Source: Gongronella butleri
Lineage: Eukaryota; Mucoromycota; Mucoromycetes; Mucorales; Cunninghamellaceae
DNA: 64,000 nt
Assembly (NCBI GenBank): GCA_025201375.1
Contig: JAIWZP010000003.1
Coordinates: forward strand, 186,001-250,000
Direction of reading: 5' to 3'
Under the pieces are notes generated by a model that was given only the letters and a program-made list of their open reading frames with translations, had not been told where the DNA came from and searched no databases. Made by a program: the position numbers and the translations under genes. Below are positions 23,901-33,144 of this stretch, piece by piece. Each line of letters opens with the position of its first letter. Position 1 is the stretch's first letter.

Positions 23901-24804
23901 ATGAAAAATAAACAGATGAGATGCTGTCCTTTTTTTTTTTGCATGTGTAAATTTTTTTTACCTCTTGGCTTTGCTGGTCCGTGAGACTGGCCAAAAAGAC
24001 GCTGCGCAGCGTGTCAACGTGCTGATCAGCAATGACCTCGGGCACAGCGCCAAAAATGCGGAAAGCAGACTCGCGGTGCGCGGCATTGGGCGACTGGCTG
24101 CACTCAAACAGAGCCTTGGGCAGCGTATCCCATTTGCCTGATTGAAAACAACAAAGCGATGGGGATCAATGCCGGGTTTTGACGCTTATTCCTCCTTTTT
24201 TTCTTTTTTTCTTTTTTTTTTACCTTCATCGCTCAAATCGGACTTGGCAACCTCGGCAATGGTGTCTGCCACCTTGTGACGCGTGCCTTGGTCGGACTCA
24301 TTGGCGAGGGCAACCAACAAAAGCTCCTTGACCGACTGGCGAGTGGCCGGTTGCACCATTTCCCACAAACGCGCATCAGGGTTGCTGGACGATGTAAATT
24401 GCTTGAACGACAGGCGACGCAGGAGAACGCTGCAGTGCGAGCGAAGCTAAAATCACAAAAAAAAAAGTTTGTGTCAAAAAAAGACCTACGCCACCCTGAC
24501 CATGAAGGACAAAAAATGGCTTTTTTTTCACGGCAAGCCCGTTCTTACCTGCACTTCGGTGCTCTGTGCAACAAATTGCGCAAGGCCAGCCAGCAACAGA
24601 TCAGGCTTCTCGGCAACCCAGTGATCATTGAGCTGCGTCTCAGCTTCCGATCTAAAAGGTCAAAAACTCGAAAATAAGCCCAAAACGGCTTTTTTTCGGG
24701 TCCATCTTCCTCCTTTATTACCGCAAATTGTTGTCAATGGACAACAGGTTGGTCAAGACAGGCGTCAACTGATGGAGCACCTCGGCAGAAACGGGCTGTG
24801 CCAT
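20940..24804 (-). CDS. KAP121: Importin beta-3 / Kap121 (IPO5) karyopherin
   Basis: Seven minus-strand exons (24722-24804, 24549-24651, 24224-24446, 23962-24137, 23794-23892, 23369-23689, 20940-23237) give 1100 residues, close to human IPO5 (about 1097). HEAT repeats run through the protein. Distinctive family stretches are [96 protein letters not shown] (quoted here only as a landmark pair: GWEFVGING and [10 protein letters not shown]) and the acidic insert EDEDVEAKYPTEE. It should bind RanGTP through the N-terminal repeats and import ribosomal proteins and other cargo. The start is the Met 23 residues before the second conserved helix (LTPVLTNLLSIDNNLR). The acceptor before the last exon follows an A-run. 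Confidence 0.95.
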
Positions 24805-25012
24805 CTTCTTTTGTTGAAAGGGGAAGAAAAAGGGGGGTTGGTGAAGAAGAAAAAGAAAAACGAAAAAAAAAGAGCGGCTTCAAAAAAATGGCTTTTTTTC
24901 GTGCTCCTTGTGCGCTCGTGCAACCATGAACAAAAAAAAACTTTTCAAAGTCCACCACAACGCGAGATGGAGAGATTATATGAAGAATGGACGTGTTTTT
25001 TTTATTATTTTC
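24805..25012. other. KAP121 upstream region
   Basis: A 208-bp gap between the KAP121 start and the stop of the next minus-strand gene. It is T-rich in the KAP121 sense, with several homopolymer runs. It must contain both the KAP121 promoter and the 3' flank of the neighbour. Confidence 0.4.
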
Positions 25013-25713
25013 TTATGGGCAATACACCTTTGCGTGCAAAAGGAAGCCATGTTCCTGGTCGTTGGGGTCGGTGGCGATAAATGGTGGTGAAATGACAAAC
25101 AAAACGTTGCCGTCTGTCTGGCCTTTGCCTGCGGGTTTCATGAGGGCTGGGTCAAAAGGCGAGTTTGGGGCAATGGTGGGGTGCTGCACGGGGATGTCTT
25201 GGCCCTGCATGGCCAAACTGAGCCGCGCGGCGCGCGTCACAATGGTCTCAATCTTTTTTCTCTGTGTCAATGTGTCCTTGTGATCCAATTGCTGCAATAC
25301 AGGGTACAAATGGCCCAATTGCTCGATCAATTGCTCGATGACGCGCGTCTTTGCTTGTTCAATGGCGGCCTGGTGATCGTACACGGCCTGGTTGGCCACG
25401 AGCGACGACATTTGCTGCCGAAAGCGGTCGGCCCACGATGCATTGTACTTTTTCATCCACTGCATGACCTCGCCATACGAAGCATTCACGTCCATTCCAA
25501 TATACAATGGCTGGTCAAAGATCGTTGCCAGCAAATGGTCCATCACCAGCTTCTCGGTCAGCATCGTGATGTGCCGTGCCGCAAGCCGGATCCGCTGTGG
25601 CGATTCCTTGACACATTCTTTCTTGGTTTGCGCGTCATTTTCTTCTTTTTCTTGCTTTTCTTCTTCTTTTTCGTCGTGACTGCCGTTGCTGCTCTTGCTG
25701 CTTCTGCTGCTTC

Positions 25714-25746
<33 letters not shown>

Positions 25747-26536
25747 GCACCTCAGGCGCGCTCTCGATAGGCGCACTGCGTGGAAACGCGTCGTCGTCTT
25801 CGTCTTGTTGCTCATTTTTGTCTTTTTTGCCGTCCACATCGCGTTCGTCGTCGTCCTCGGCGGCCGCCATGGCCAAAGCACGCACACTGGCGGCCAAGGG
25901 CGTCTCTTTCTCGACAATGGGCGCGCCGTCAGGCAGCGTGTTCATATGCAAAAGCATCTTGGCTTGCTGGTCGTGGAAATAATCGAATAAATAGGCCGAC
26001 GCGGCATCGACGTCCATGCGCGACTTTAGCCCCATGCACAAATTGTTCAATTGGCTCGCCATGTGGCCCAATTCCTGCTGGATCGTCGATAGATCGTCGT
26101 CGGTCGCGCGGATCGTCTTGACGTGCGAGTAAAACTTGGTTTCCATCTTGTCATAGTCTCTTTTCTTCGCGTCCAGGTCCTTGAGCAGCACGTGGTACGC
26201 GGCATCCAGCTTGTTGTACCGGTCCATCTGCTCCTCGAGCAATTGCCGCGTTTGCTCAATCTCAAGCATCTCCACCTGCCGCTGCTGCTTGAGCCGCGTG
26301 ATCGAGTCCTCCTTTTCCATGTGGATCTTTTCAAGGATCTCCTTGTGGATGCTCAGCGACTCGTTGAGCGAATGAATCACAAGATCCTTGTCGGAATCCG
26401 TGTCACTCACTTCCGTGCATGGGTAAATGTCCTCACTCGCGCGTGCCGTCGACATGTAGCTTGTCGTTGACGATCGATGGCTATTGTACGACGAGAAGCT
26501 GTCAGCCGTGTTGGCAGACGTGGGGGAAATCGACAT
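25013..26536 (-). CDS. Uncharacterised coiled-coil protein
   Basis: A single exon encodes 507 residues with no family that I recognise. The N-terminal 50 residues are Ser/Thr/Tyr-rich. About 55-175 is a predicted long coiled coil (SIHKEILEKIHMEKEDS, EQTRQLLEEQMDRYNKL, KKRDYDKMETKF). About 225-320 is low-complexity acidic and serine-rich sequence, including a run of AGC serine codons. The C-terminal third is compact and looks folded (RLAARHITMLTEKLVM, GEVMQWMKKYNASWADRF, FVISPPFIATDPNDQEHGF). It has no signal peptide or membrane segment. It could be a cytoskeletal or vesicle-tether-like factor, but no function should be assumed. It lies between KAP121 and RTC3-like on the same strand. Confidence 0.8.
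25686..25745. repeat. CTG/AGC trinucleotide tract in coding sequence
   Basis: On the plus strand, imperfect then perfect CTG units; on the coding minus strand they are AGC serine codons, with Arg interruptions, in the low-complexity part of the coiled-coil protein. Uninterrupted trinucleotide runs of this kind are prone to length change. Confidence 0.7.
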
Positions 26537-26853
26537 TTTTCAAAAAGTAAAAAAAGAATGTAAAAAAAACGGGAAAAAAAGGGGAAAGAAAGGGTGATGG
26601 TGATAAAAAAAAGAGAGAAAAACGAGGGGGCAGTAAGGAGGATGACAGGCCAAGAGACATTTTTTTTAGGGGTTGTCGTCGCCTTTGAATAAAAAAAGGA
26701 GACGGCGTCGCCCGTGTGCATTTTGACACCACGCCAAAAAAGAAAAAAAAAAAACCAAGCAACCCCATACGGACACTCCAGGTGAAACCTAAAAACAAAA
26801 GAAAAGCCCTTGGCATCTTTGTTTGATTTTATTTCGTGTTTTTATTTATTTTT
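26537..26853. other. Short intergenic region
   Basis: About 320 bp upstream of the coiled-coil gene and downstream of RTC3-like. On the plus strand it is A-rich with GAAAAAA runs, that is, pyrimidine-rich in the sense of the coiled-coil gene. No gene is seen. Confidence 0.4.
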
Positions 26854-27378
26854 TTAGAAATTCTTCTTGAAGCCACGTTCAATGATCATTGGGACAATGT
26901 CGTCGTTCTTGGACGTGTTGAAGGTGCTCCTACAAAAAAAAAAAAGAAAAAAAAAAGTGGGTCAGCCCGTCAATGCAACCCTTTTTTTTTTCGCCACCTC
27001 CGTCCCTCCCCCCCCCTTGCTCTGATTTTGTCACACATACTCAAGCTGACCCTTGGATGGCCGGTCACCGTGGCCTGTGAAGACATCGAAGGCTAAAAAA
27101 AAAAAAAAAAAGCGCGAAAAAAAGGCGTCAATTCCCACACTGCTTTGCCCGCGCGCGCCTTTTTTTTTCTTTCTCGCTTTCTTACATTGGACAACCTCCA
27201 CAAGAGGGATGGTGCGGTCCTTTTTCCACTTGGGGACCATGTCTTCATTAACAATGACGAAGAATTCATCGCCAGAATCGTCCTTGTACACCATGCGCGA
27301 GTATTCGTGGTCCCTCAAGTCAGATCCATCGCGGTCCGTGGTGCGAATACCGGCTTGGCTGCTGCGTCTCATACCCAT
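26854..27378 (-). CDS. RTC3: RTC3-like small protein with SBDS N-terminal fold
   Basis: Three minus-strand exons (27186-27378, 27041-27092, 26854-26929) give 106 residues, close to yeast Rtc3/YHR087W (111 residues). The pattern RMVYKDDSGDEFFVIVNED, KWKKDRTIPLVEVVQSFDVF, then SKGQLESTFNTSKNDD and MIIERG matches the stand-alone SBDS N-terminal domain family. SBDS/Sdo1 itself releases Tif6 from the 60S subunit. The stand-alone fungal proteins have been linked to RNA metabolism and stress, but their exact role is unsettled. The start codon is the Met just before MRRSSQ; Mets further upstream are in T-rich leader sequence. Confidence 0.82.
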
Positions 27379-28954
27379 GTTGTTGATAAAATAGAAGAGT
27401 GGATGGATGGGAAAGGCTTGATTGAAACAAGTGAAAAAAAAAGAAAAAGAAAAAAAAATGAGGGATGAGGTGATCCTTTTTATAACATCGCGCAAATAGT
27501 CAAATTTTCCCACTGAAACCCATGCGAATTTAGTGTTCTTTTGTCACTCGTTTGCTGCATAAATCATTGTTTTCGCCCACGACATGACTCCGCCCCACCC
27601 CGCCGCACCAGTGTCCGCGCTACATTTTTATTTTTCCTGCCAAAAGGCGCACAAGACGTCATGGCCCCCCCGCTGCCGCAGCCTCTCACAGCCCGTCCAC
27701 ACTCCGCTGGCAACAAATCACGTCAGCCAAGGGAAAAATAAGAAAAATCCCAAACGTGCAATTCTTGTCCACCAAGCACTTTTTCTTTAGTGCCTGAACG
27801 CGTGAGCCCATGACCACCCCCCCCCCTCCCAGAGACAGAGCGAACAAACTGGCCAATGATATTGGCGCCCCCTTGCACCATGCAAAACCGGACGTTTTTT
27901 GTTTCTATTTTTCTGGACAGCGCAATAAAGTGGATTTCCTCTCCCCCTCTCTTTCCGACAATGGCCAATTTCATCGTCTGACCTTCCAGGCAAAAAAGAG
28001 AAACGCTGGACACGAGAGCACGATTGAACCAGTGAGGCCATGCCGCAGTCAAAATGGTAATAAAAGCAATTTGAGTGGGCCAAAAATGACGCGTCCCCAA
28101 CCTTGGCGCAAGGCGCGGCCCGCCATTGGTTCACGGACAAAAAGGCGCCCGCATCGTGGGACCCATTTTTTTTTTTAAAAATGACAAAAAACACCACGAT
28201 GGAAGCTTGCCAAAGAAGCGTCTGCGCGGGCGTGTCGCGTTGAAAATAGAGAGAAATGCAAGACCTCGTGTGTATCGGCCCATCCTCTCCTCAAAACACG
28301 TGGCGCTCCACCTGCTCGCGGGCAGCGCGTTCATCATGACAATCACACACCCCTGTCGGCTGCGTCGGCTTCCGGAACGGAATCGCTCAAAAAGTGGCCC
28401 GACGCTTTCATTTTGACCAGGCTATGCTCCAACCCGCGGAAATTGGCCCCCCACACCCTCGTCATTAGCCTCATAGCACGTCTTGGTTGCATCCATGGGG
28501 GATGGGGCTCGCCAATAGCCAAGGGACGCGTAAAAAGACACACCTTGGCGCCAGGAAAAAAAATAAAATAAAGAAAATTGAAATGAAACGGGGTCCCACG
28601 CTTTTGCAGATGCGTCAGTAGTGTGCGTCAGGTCGTTTCGGCGCCAAGACACTCGTAACAAGGAATTCCATTTTTTGAGCCCCAGATAGAATAGAACGTG
28701 GTTTGGCCTTTTTGCGTTGAAATCAGTTCGGTTTTGGCGAGAACGTGCCCATTGATCCACGGCAATACATCACACTTGGCCAGTTGAGCGACGCATTGGG
28801 TGACGTGGTACAAAGGTCGTTGCTCTGGATGAATCGCGCAACCATTCATGCGCACACAAAAAGCGGCCCACAGCGCCACGACCCGCTATTAGCTGGTCAC
28901 TTTGAAATTCGACGCATTTAAGAGCTTTGTCGACGAAACTTTTGATAGACCACA
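27379..28954. other. Intergenic, no gene recognised
   Basis: About 1.6 kb between the RTC3-like gene and the gypsy relic. Many short ORFs overlap on both strands without codon or family support. The minus ORF at 28628-28879 is the most protein-like by eye but matches nothing I know. Confidence 0.4.
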
Positions 28955-29486
28955 ATGAAAAAAATTGTACAAGACTGCACAGCCACTTGTGGCAATCAAC
29001 ATTTTGCGCGAATTAACGGATTTCACCCGTCATTGGACGTCTCAGATGAGTCCATTGACAACCATTCTGCAGCCTTCGAAAATGCCGTTGAAGTGATTAT
29101 AAAATTGATGACCAAGTCTGGCTCCACACGACCAATTTGAAGACCACACGTCGCGGAATTCAAGATGATAGACAAGATCAACGCGGCTGCATACAAATTA
29201 CAATTACTTCCATCAATAAAGTGCATGATTGATTCCACGTCTCACTTTTGGAGCCTGTTACCTCCAAGGCACTCCCCAGCCGCCATCAAGCAACACCAGA
29301 ACCCATTGGCATCCAAGGTCAAGAAGAATATAAGGTCGAAAAAATCCTGGACGATCGCATTCGACACAACAAATGTATTATTTAGTCCATTGGAAAGGAT
29401 ACAAACCTGAAGAACGATCTTGGGAACCTGAGATTAACCTGCAAAATGCATCAGAAGTACTCACTCAATACAAACAAGACAAATGA
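28955..29486 (+). pseudogene. Decayed Ty3/gypsy pol end: integrase tail and chromodomain
   Basis: Broken fragments in successive frames follow the order of a chromovirus pol C-terminus. First comes the integrase phrase NGFHPSLDV (about 29020-29045). Then DQVWLHTTNLKTTR (about 29112-29153) and KMIDKINAAAYKLQLLPS (about 29164-29217) represent the GPY/F-type module. A shifted remnant of the HVSLLEP region follows. Last is a chromodomain, KVEKILDDRIRHNK, a frameshift at about 29374, then YLVHWKGYKPEERSWEPE and NLQNASEVL, ending in a stop at 29484-29486. A block between the first two fragments seems deleted. The element cannot encode a working enzyme. Family identity is firm from motif order. Confidence 0.88.
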
Positions 29487-29553
29487 CAAGTTGAACTAGC
29501 AAGAACCACGCCTGCAAGATTTTCGGCTGCCCAAAGACAGCCTAGACTGGGGG

Positions 29554-30290
29554 TGATGTCGCGAGCCAGCCCATGTTCTCGCAGATCAACGCGTCAGCGA
29601 TCAGCGAGGCCAGTAACGCGTGTAACGCGGTGATGGACGCGCTTTTATTTAAAAACAAGAGAAAAGAAAGAAAAATGGCTTGAAAGAATCTATTGATATG
29701 AAAAGCCACTGTTCCATTGTGTGCGTAAAGCAAGGTAAGCTCGCCAAATACCAGCCATTGGCATCCAATCCGTCCACACATGGCTACAAGTCAAAAATAG
29801 CCGTGGTTTCGATCATCCTGCAACACGTGCGTCCAAGTCATTGTCCGTTTAGCGATTGTGCGCTCATTATTTACGCACAATCGCGTGCACGCTCATTTTG
29901 GCAGAAGCCTGTGTGACATCTTGTCAGTTGTCAACAAAACGTCCATTGTTCCCATCTGCTCTGCCTTTTTCGTCCCTCTGCTCTGCCTATTTCGTCCCTC
30001 TGCTCTGCCTATTTCGTCTCTCTGCTTTGCCAATTCTGTCTCCCATGCTCTGCCTTTTCCGTGCATCGCATTTTCCCATCTCATATTCCATTCTTGTCCT
30101 TTACCTGTGTTACTTTTGGTCAATGTTGAAAAGAAAAAGCATAAATGCGACCCCAACTCGCACCCAATCTCTCGCTTTTCTTTTCAACAGCAACATCTTT
30201 CAATTGTGGCCCTCTCTATCTTGGCAATTCAAGTTTCTCTCTTGGTCTCTCTGATCTCCTCTTGTTATCTAATTCTCTTTTTTTATTAAA
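29554..30290 (+). mobile_element. Probable LTR of the gypsy element
   Basis: Sixty-seven bases after the pol stop there is a purine-rich stretch (GACTGGGGG, 29545-29553) that fits a polypurine tract, followed by TGATGTCGCG, a plausible LTR start. The next 740 bp are non-coding and contain a 22-bp minisatellite and a possible core promoter (GCATAAATGCG near 30140). The right border is not certain: no second LTR or clear primer-binding site was found. A gag-like ORF begins at 30298. The call rests on position and the polypurine tract only. Confidence 0.45.
29955..30065 (+). repeat. 22-bp minisatellite, about five units
   Basis: Units begin at 29955, 29977, 29999, 30021 and 30044. The consensus is TCTGCTCTGCCTATTTCGTC plus two pyrimidines; units 2 and 3 are almost identical and units 4 and 5 have diverged. 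It lies inside the probable LTR. Confidence 0.85.
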
Positions 30291-30297
30291 TCGTCCA

Positions 30298-30744
30298 ATG
30301 TCCGCGCAATTTACTACATTCAATGCTGTATCGATGGAGCCAGTGGTGAGGCCCATTGACGCTCTCTCCCAAGGAGCCTTTGAGGGCGACGCCGCCCGTG
30401 ACAAGTATCCGTCTTATTCCTCGTCCCATTATTCAAATTCGACAGCTACTCACAGGGAAATCGACACCTTGCGTGCCAAGCACCCTTTCAACAACGTGCA
30501 GGTCCACATTTCACTCAATTCATCCAACGCGTCGTACAAAAATGGATCCAATGGCATGTTCAAAGCAATCACCCCTGAAGAAAAGCAAAGACGACGCAAA
30601 CAAGGGTTATGCCATTATTGCGGCCGCTCTGGCCATCAGATCAGGCAATGTCCTGTACGACCCAATGCCTCGTCGCACACTTATCGCCGGTTGGCCAATG
30701 TCAACGTGACGATAAACGACGCAGAAAGACAAATCCGACGTTAA
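30298..30744 (+). CDS. Short gag-like CCHC zinc-knuckle ORF
   Basis: An uninterrupted ORF of 148 residues. Near the C-terminus, TPEEKQRRRKQGLCHYCGRS continues to a complete zinc knuckle (C-x2-C-x4-H-x4-C, ending QIRQCP), wording typical of Ty3/gypsy Gag nucleocapsid. The N-terminal 100 residues are Ser/Asn-rich and too short to be a full capsid domain. It sits directly after the probable LTR, where gag belongs, but no protease or reverse transcriptase follows. Two stop codons end it and the same frame stays open for about 140 bp beyond. It may be an internally deleted gag, or a remnant kept by chance. Expression is unknown. Confidence 0.6.
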   Translation: MSAQFTTFNAVSMEPVVRPIDALSQGAFEGDAARDKYPSYSSSHYSNSTATHREIDTLRAKHPFNNVQVHISLNSSNASYKNGSNGMFKAITPEEKQRRRKQGLCHYCGRSGHQIRQCPVRPNASSHTYRRLANVNVTINDAERQIRR

Positions 30745-31899
30745 TGAGGTCGCTATGACCATGACACGCGACCCAATCCAGCCCGATTCCACCTGAACTC
30801 GATGAATCTCAACCTGTATCCGCCAACACAAACAGAAATGACACCAAACACAACACGCACGGACGCGTCACACACATTCGGGTGTCCTTTGTCGCCTTAA
30901 AGCCAATTGCTCCTCGACCTGCAACCCCTTTTTACAGTTCCCAGCAATGCTTGAACATCAACGAGACCCAGCGATCATCAACAAGAGCACAGAACATCAT
31001 CCTCTTTGACAAATCCAGCAAAACACAAAATAAAACACGTAAAAGAATAAATAAAAAAACAGGCCGCATCGCGCCATTGTGCTTATCAATCTCTCCGACC
31101 TCGCTCTCTTTTTTTCATTTGTATTTTGCAATTAAAAAAAAATGGGTTGGGGCAACAAGGAGAGTAGCCTCCATTGAGTTGATGTGAGAACACGTCATCT
31201 GCAATAACTCTTCCTATGACTAGAACTGATGGGTGATGCCCCAGCACGCCACGGCTCGTATCTTCGCCGCATGAATTGGCCACTAGGAACACCACCACGG
31301 CCTCAAAAGAAGCCGTGGACCAACAACCCTTTACAGGTACACATGTCTGGAGAACTTCCCTAACGCAATGAAAATGAGAATCATAAAAGACCCCCTCGTG
31401 TGTGTGGTGCGTCAAACATGCAGATCTTCCCCGTTGCCCAAAGGAAAAAAAAAAAAGAAAAAAGAAGCACCGCGACAAACAAATCCTTTTATACCGGCGA
31501 AAAAAAAATTTACAAGTGAGCTGTGGCTTTTTGATTGGTGTTACCCGTTGTCCTTTCTTGGCAACCTGTGTGCTCACGTGCTCAAGGCACGCACTGGAGC
31601 CTCGGAGTTTGAACCACCAGTAGTCGAGAAATCGCATCAGGTGGTCACTTTGAGAGGGGCAAATCACTTTTAGTAGACGAGAACACGACCAATCCAAGCA
31701 TGAATGGTCTCAAATAGATGAGCAAGGACAAGGCCATGAATTCACGTGACTGACCAGGCACCATTATTTTGAAAACTCGGCGACTTGGCTTATAATAAGA
31801 TGCATATTGGGCTCAGATTTTTAAGCGAATGTCAAAATGATTCTAGGCAAATCGACGCGAAAGCATGATATTGTGGAGTCGTTGCCTTGAAGAATCTCT
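30745..31899. other. Intergenic, TE-derived or anonymous
   Basis: No gene could be supported. There is a short open stretch continuing the gag frame to about 30898, then A/T-rich sequence. ORFs near 31086-31697 have no family features. Confidence 0.4.
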
Positions 31900-32690
31900 G
31901 GTTCAAATTTGATGACGTTTTAACAAGTTTTGCCTGAATTCAACTAGAGGCTGGTTTTTTTGTCGTGGCGAGACGCTCGAGGAAAAAATTGAAAAAGGGG
32001 GTCGCCAAATCCCTCCAAACTTCTCCACATGTTGAATAGCTTGGAGAAACCACGGACTATGCCAAAAAAAGAGGGCGCATCCATTGCTCATTGACGAATA
32101 ATCTGCAATTTTAACTTTTATTTTAGCAGCGAATTGCATCGGAAAAACGCGTCATAAACCCACTTTTGACGCGTCCACTAGCAAGTCATGCGATAAGTAC
32201 ATGAATTTGGTAAGCATTGGAAAGCACATGCGGCGACTGTAACGCGCTTTTTCGACGCGTCAAGAAACATTATTGCCCGACTTTAGCGCGTTAAATTTGC
32301 TAGAGCATGTTTTTTAATAGATCATTCACACCCACATACGCGTCAGATCGTGCCCTTTCTAGTGGTTCGCGTTTCGAGGCGCTGCGGCGATTTTTCGCCG
32401 AATTAGCCTTAGGGTGAAAAATTGGGGCAATTTGCATTTTACGCGACAACCAGCCAATGGACACCCTTTTTTATTGCATTTCTGTCTGTTAGCAGAAAGT
32501 GTTCACCAATGTGGTTGAATGGCGTGGCGATTGGACGACCTAAATTTGCCCGTTTTCAAATCCTCGACTGTACCCCTTGGAAATTCCGTGGTTTTTGAAA
32601 ATCGTTGTTGCGCGTCATCGAGGAACCGCACAGACGCGAGCGTGAGCTCATTCGAACGAGGAAACGCTGTACATCAAAGTTGAGGAATAA
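31900..32690 (+). repeat. Dispersed repeat family A, copy 2 (longest with copy 3)
   Basis: This copy matches the reverse complement of about 50860-51700 along most of its length. Early blocks are GGAGAAACCAC and GACGCGTCCACTAGCAAG. Later blocks are GATCATTCACACCCAC, TTTTTCGCCGA, GCAATTTGCATTTTACG, CAGCCAATGGACACCC, TTTTTTATTGCATTT, GTTGAATGGCGTGGCGAT, TCGACTGTACCCCTTGGAAA and TTGCGCGTCAT. Frames are broken by stops and shifts, so it is an old relic. The remaining sequence to 33144 has no supported gene. Confidence 0.7.
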
Positions 32691-33144
32691 AATGCTCATA
32701 GAGATATTGATCCATGGCCGAGCCTTTCAAAAACATCAAAAAACTTGCCAAATCGCAATTTCTAGCGACGCGCCTAAGCAATGACCGCGTTTTTAATGCA
32801 TGGCACGCAACGTTTGAAGCAGTTGCCTAAACTACACGCTGTGAGTTTGGTCCTCCAAAGGATATGGCATGATTGAAATGCGTCATAATCTTAAAAAAGC
32901 CTCCATTCGCGACATTCATGTCAACGTTGAATCCGTCGTTGCTTTTGGATGATGCAAACATGACACAGAGACCTGAAAACTGGGATCTGATAATGCCATT
33001 TGTAGCGAAAAGCCAAAGTTTAAAAACGTGACACAATGCAGCGCCCCGGAAACGGGCCTTCATTTTATTTTTAATTATGATGTATTCATTATGAAGAACG
33101 TAAAGGCACAGGGGAAAAGGGGGGAGGAGAGAGAAAAGGGTCGT

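Noticed and set aside
26047..26334. Antisense and alternative-frame Arg-rich ORFs in the coiled-coil gene
   Set aside because: Overlap with a longer, coiled-coil-encoding frame whose codon pattern and boundaries are coherent.
28628..28879. 83-residue minus ORF MALWAAFCVRMNGC...
   Set aside because: Protein-like by eye but no recognisable motif, no neighbouring exon and no promoter pattern.
31570..31640. A GGTTCAAACTCC-like B-box on the minus strand, suggesting a tRNA gene
   Set aside because: The five bases on each side of the loop do not pair, and no matching A-box, anticodon arm or acceptor stem was found.
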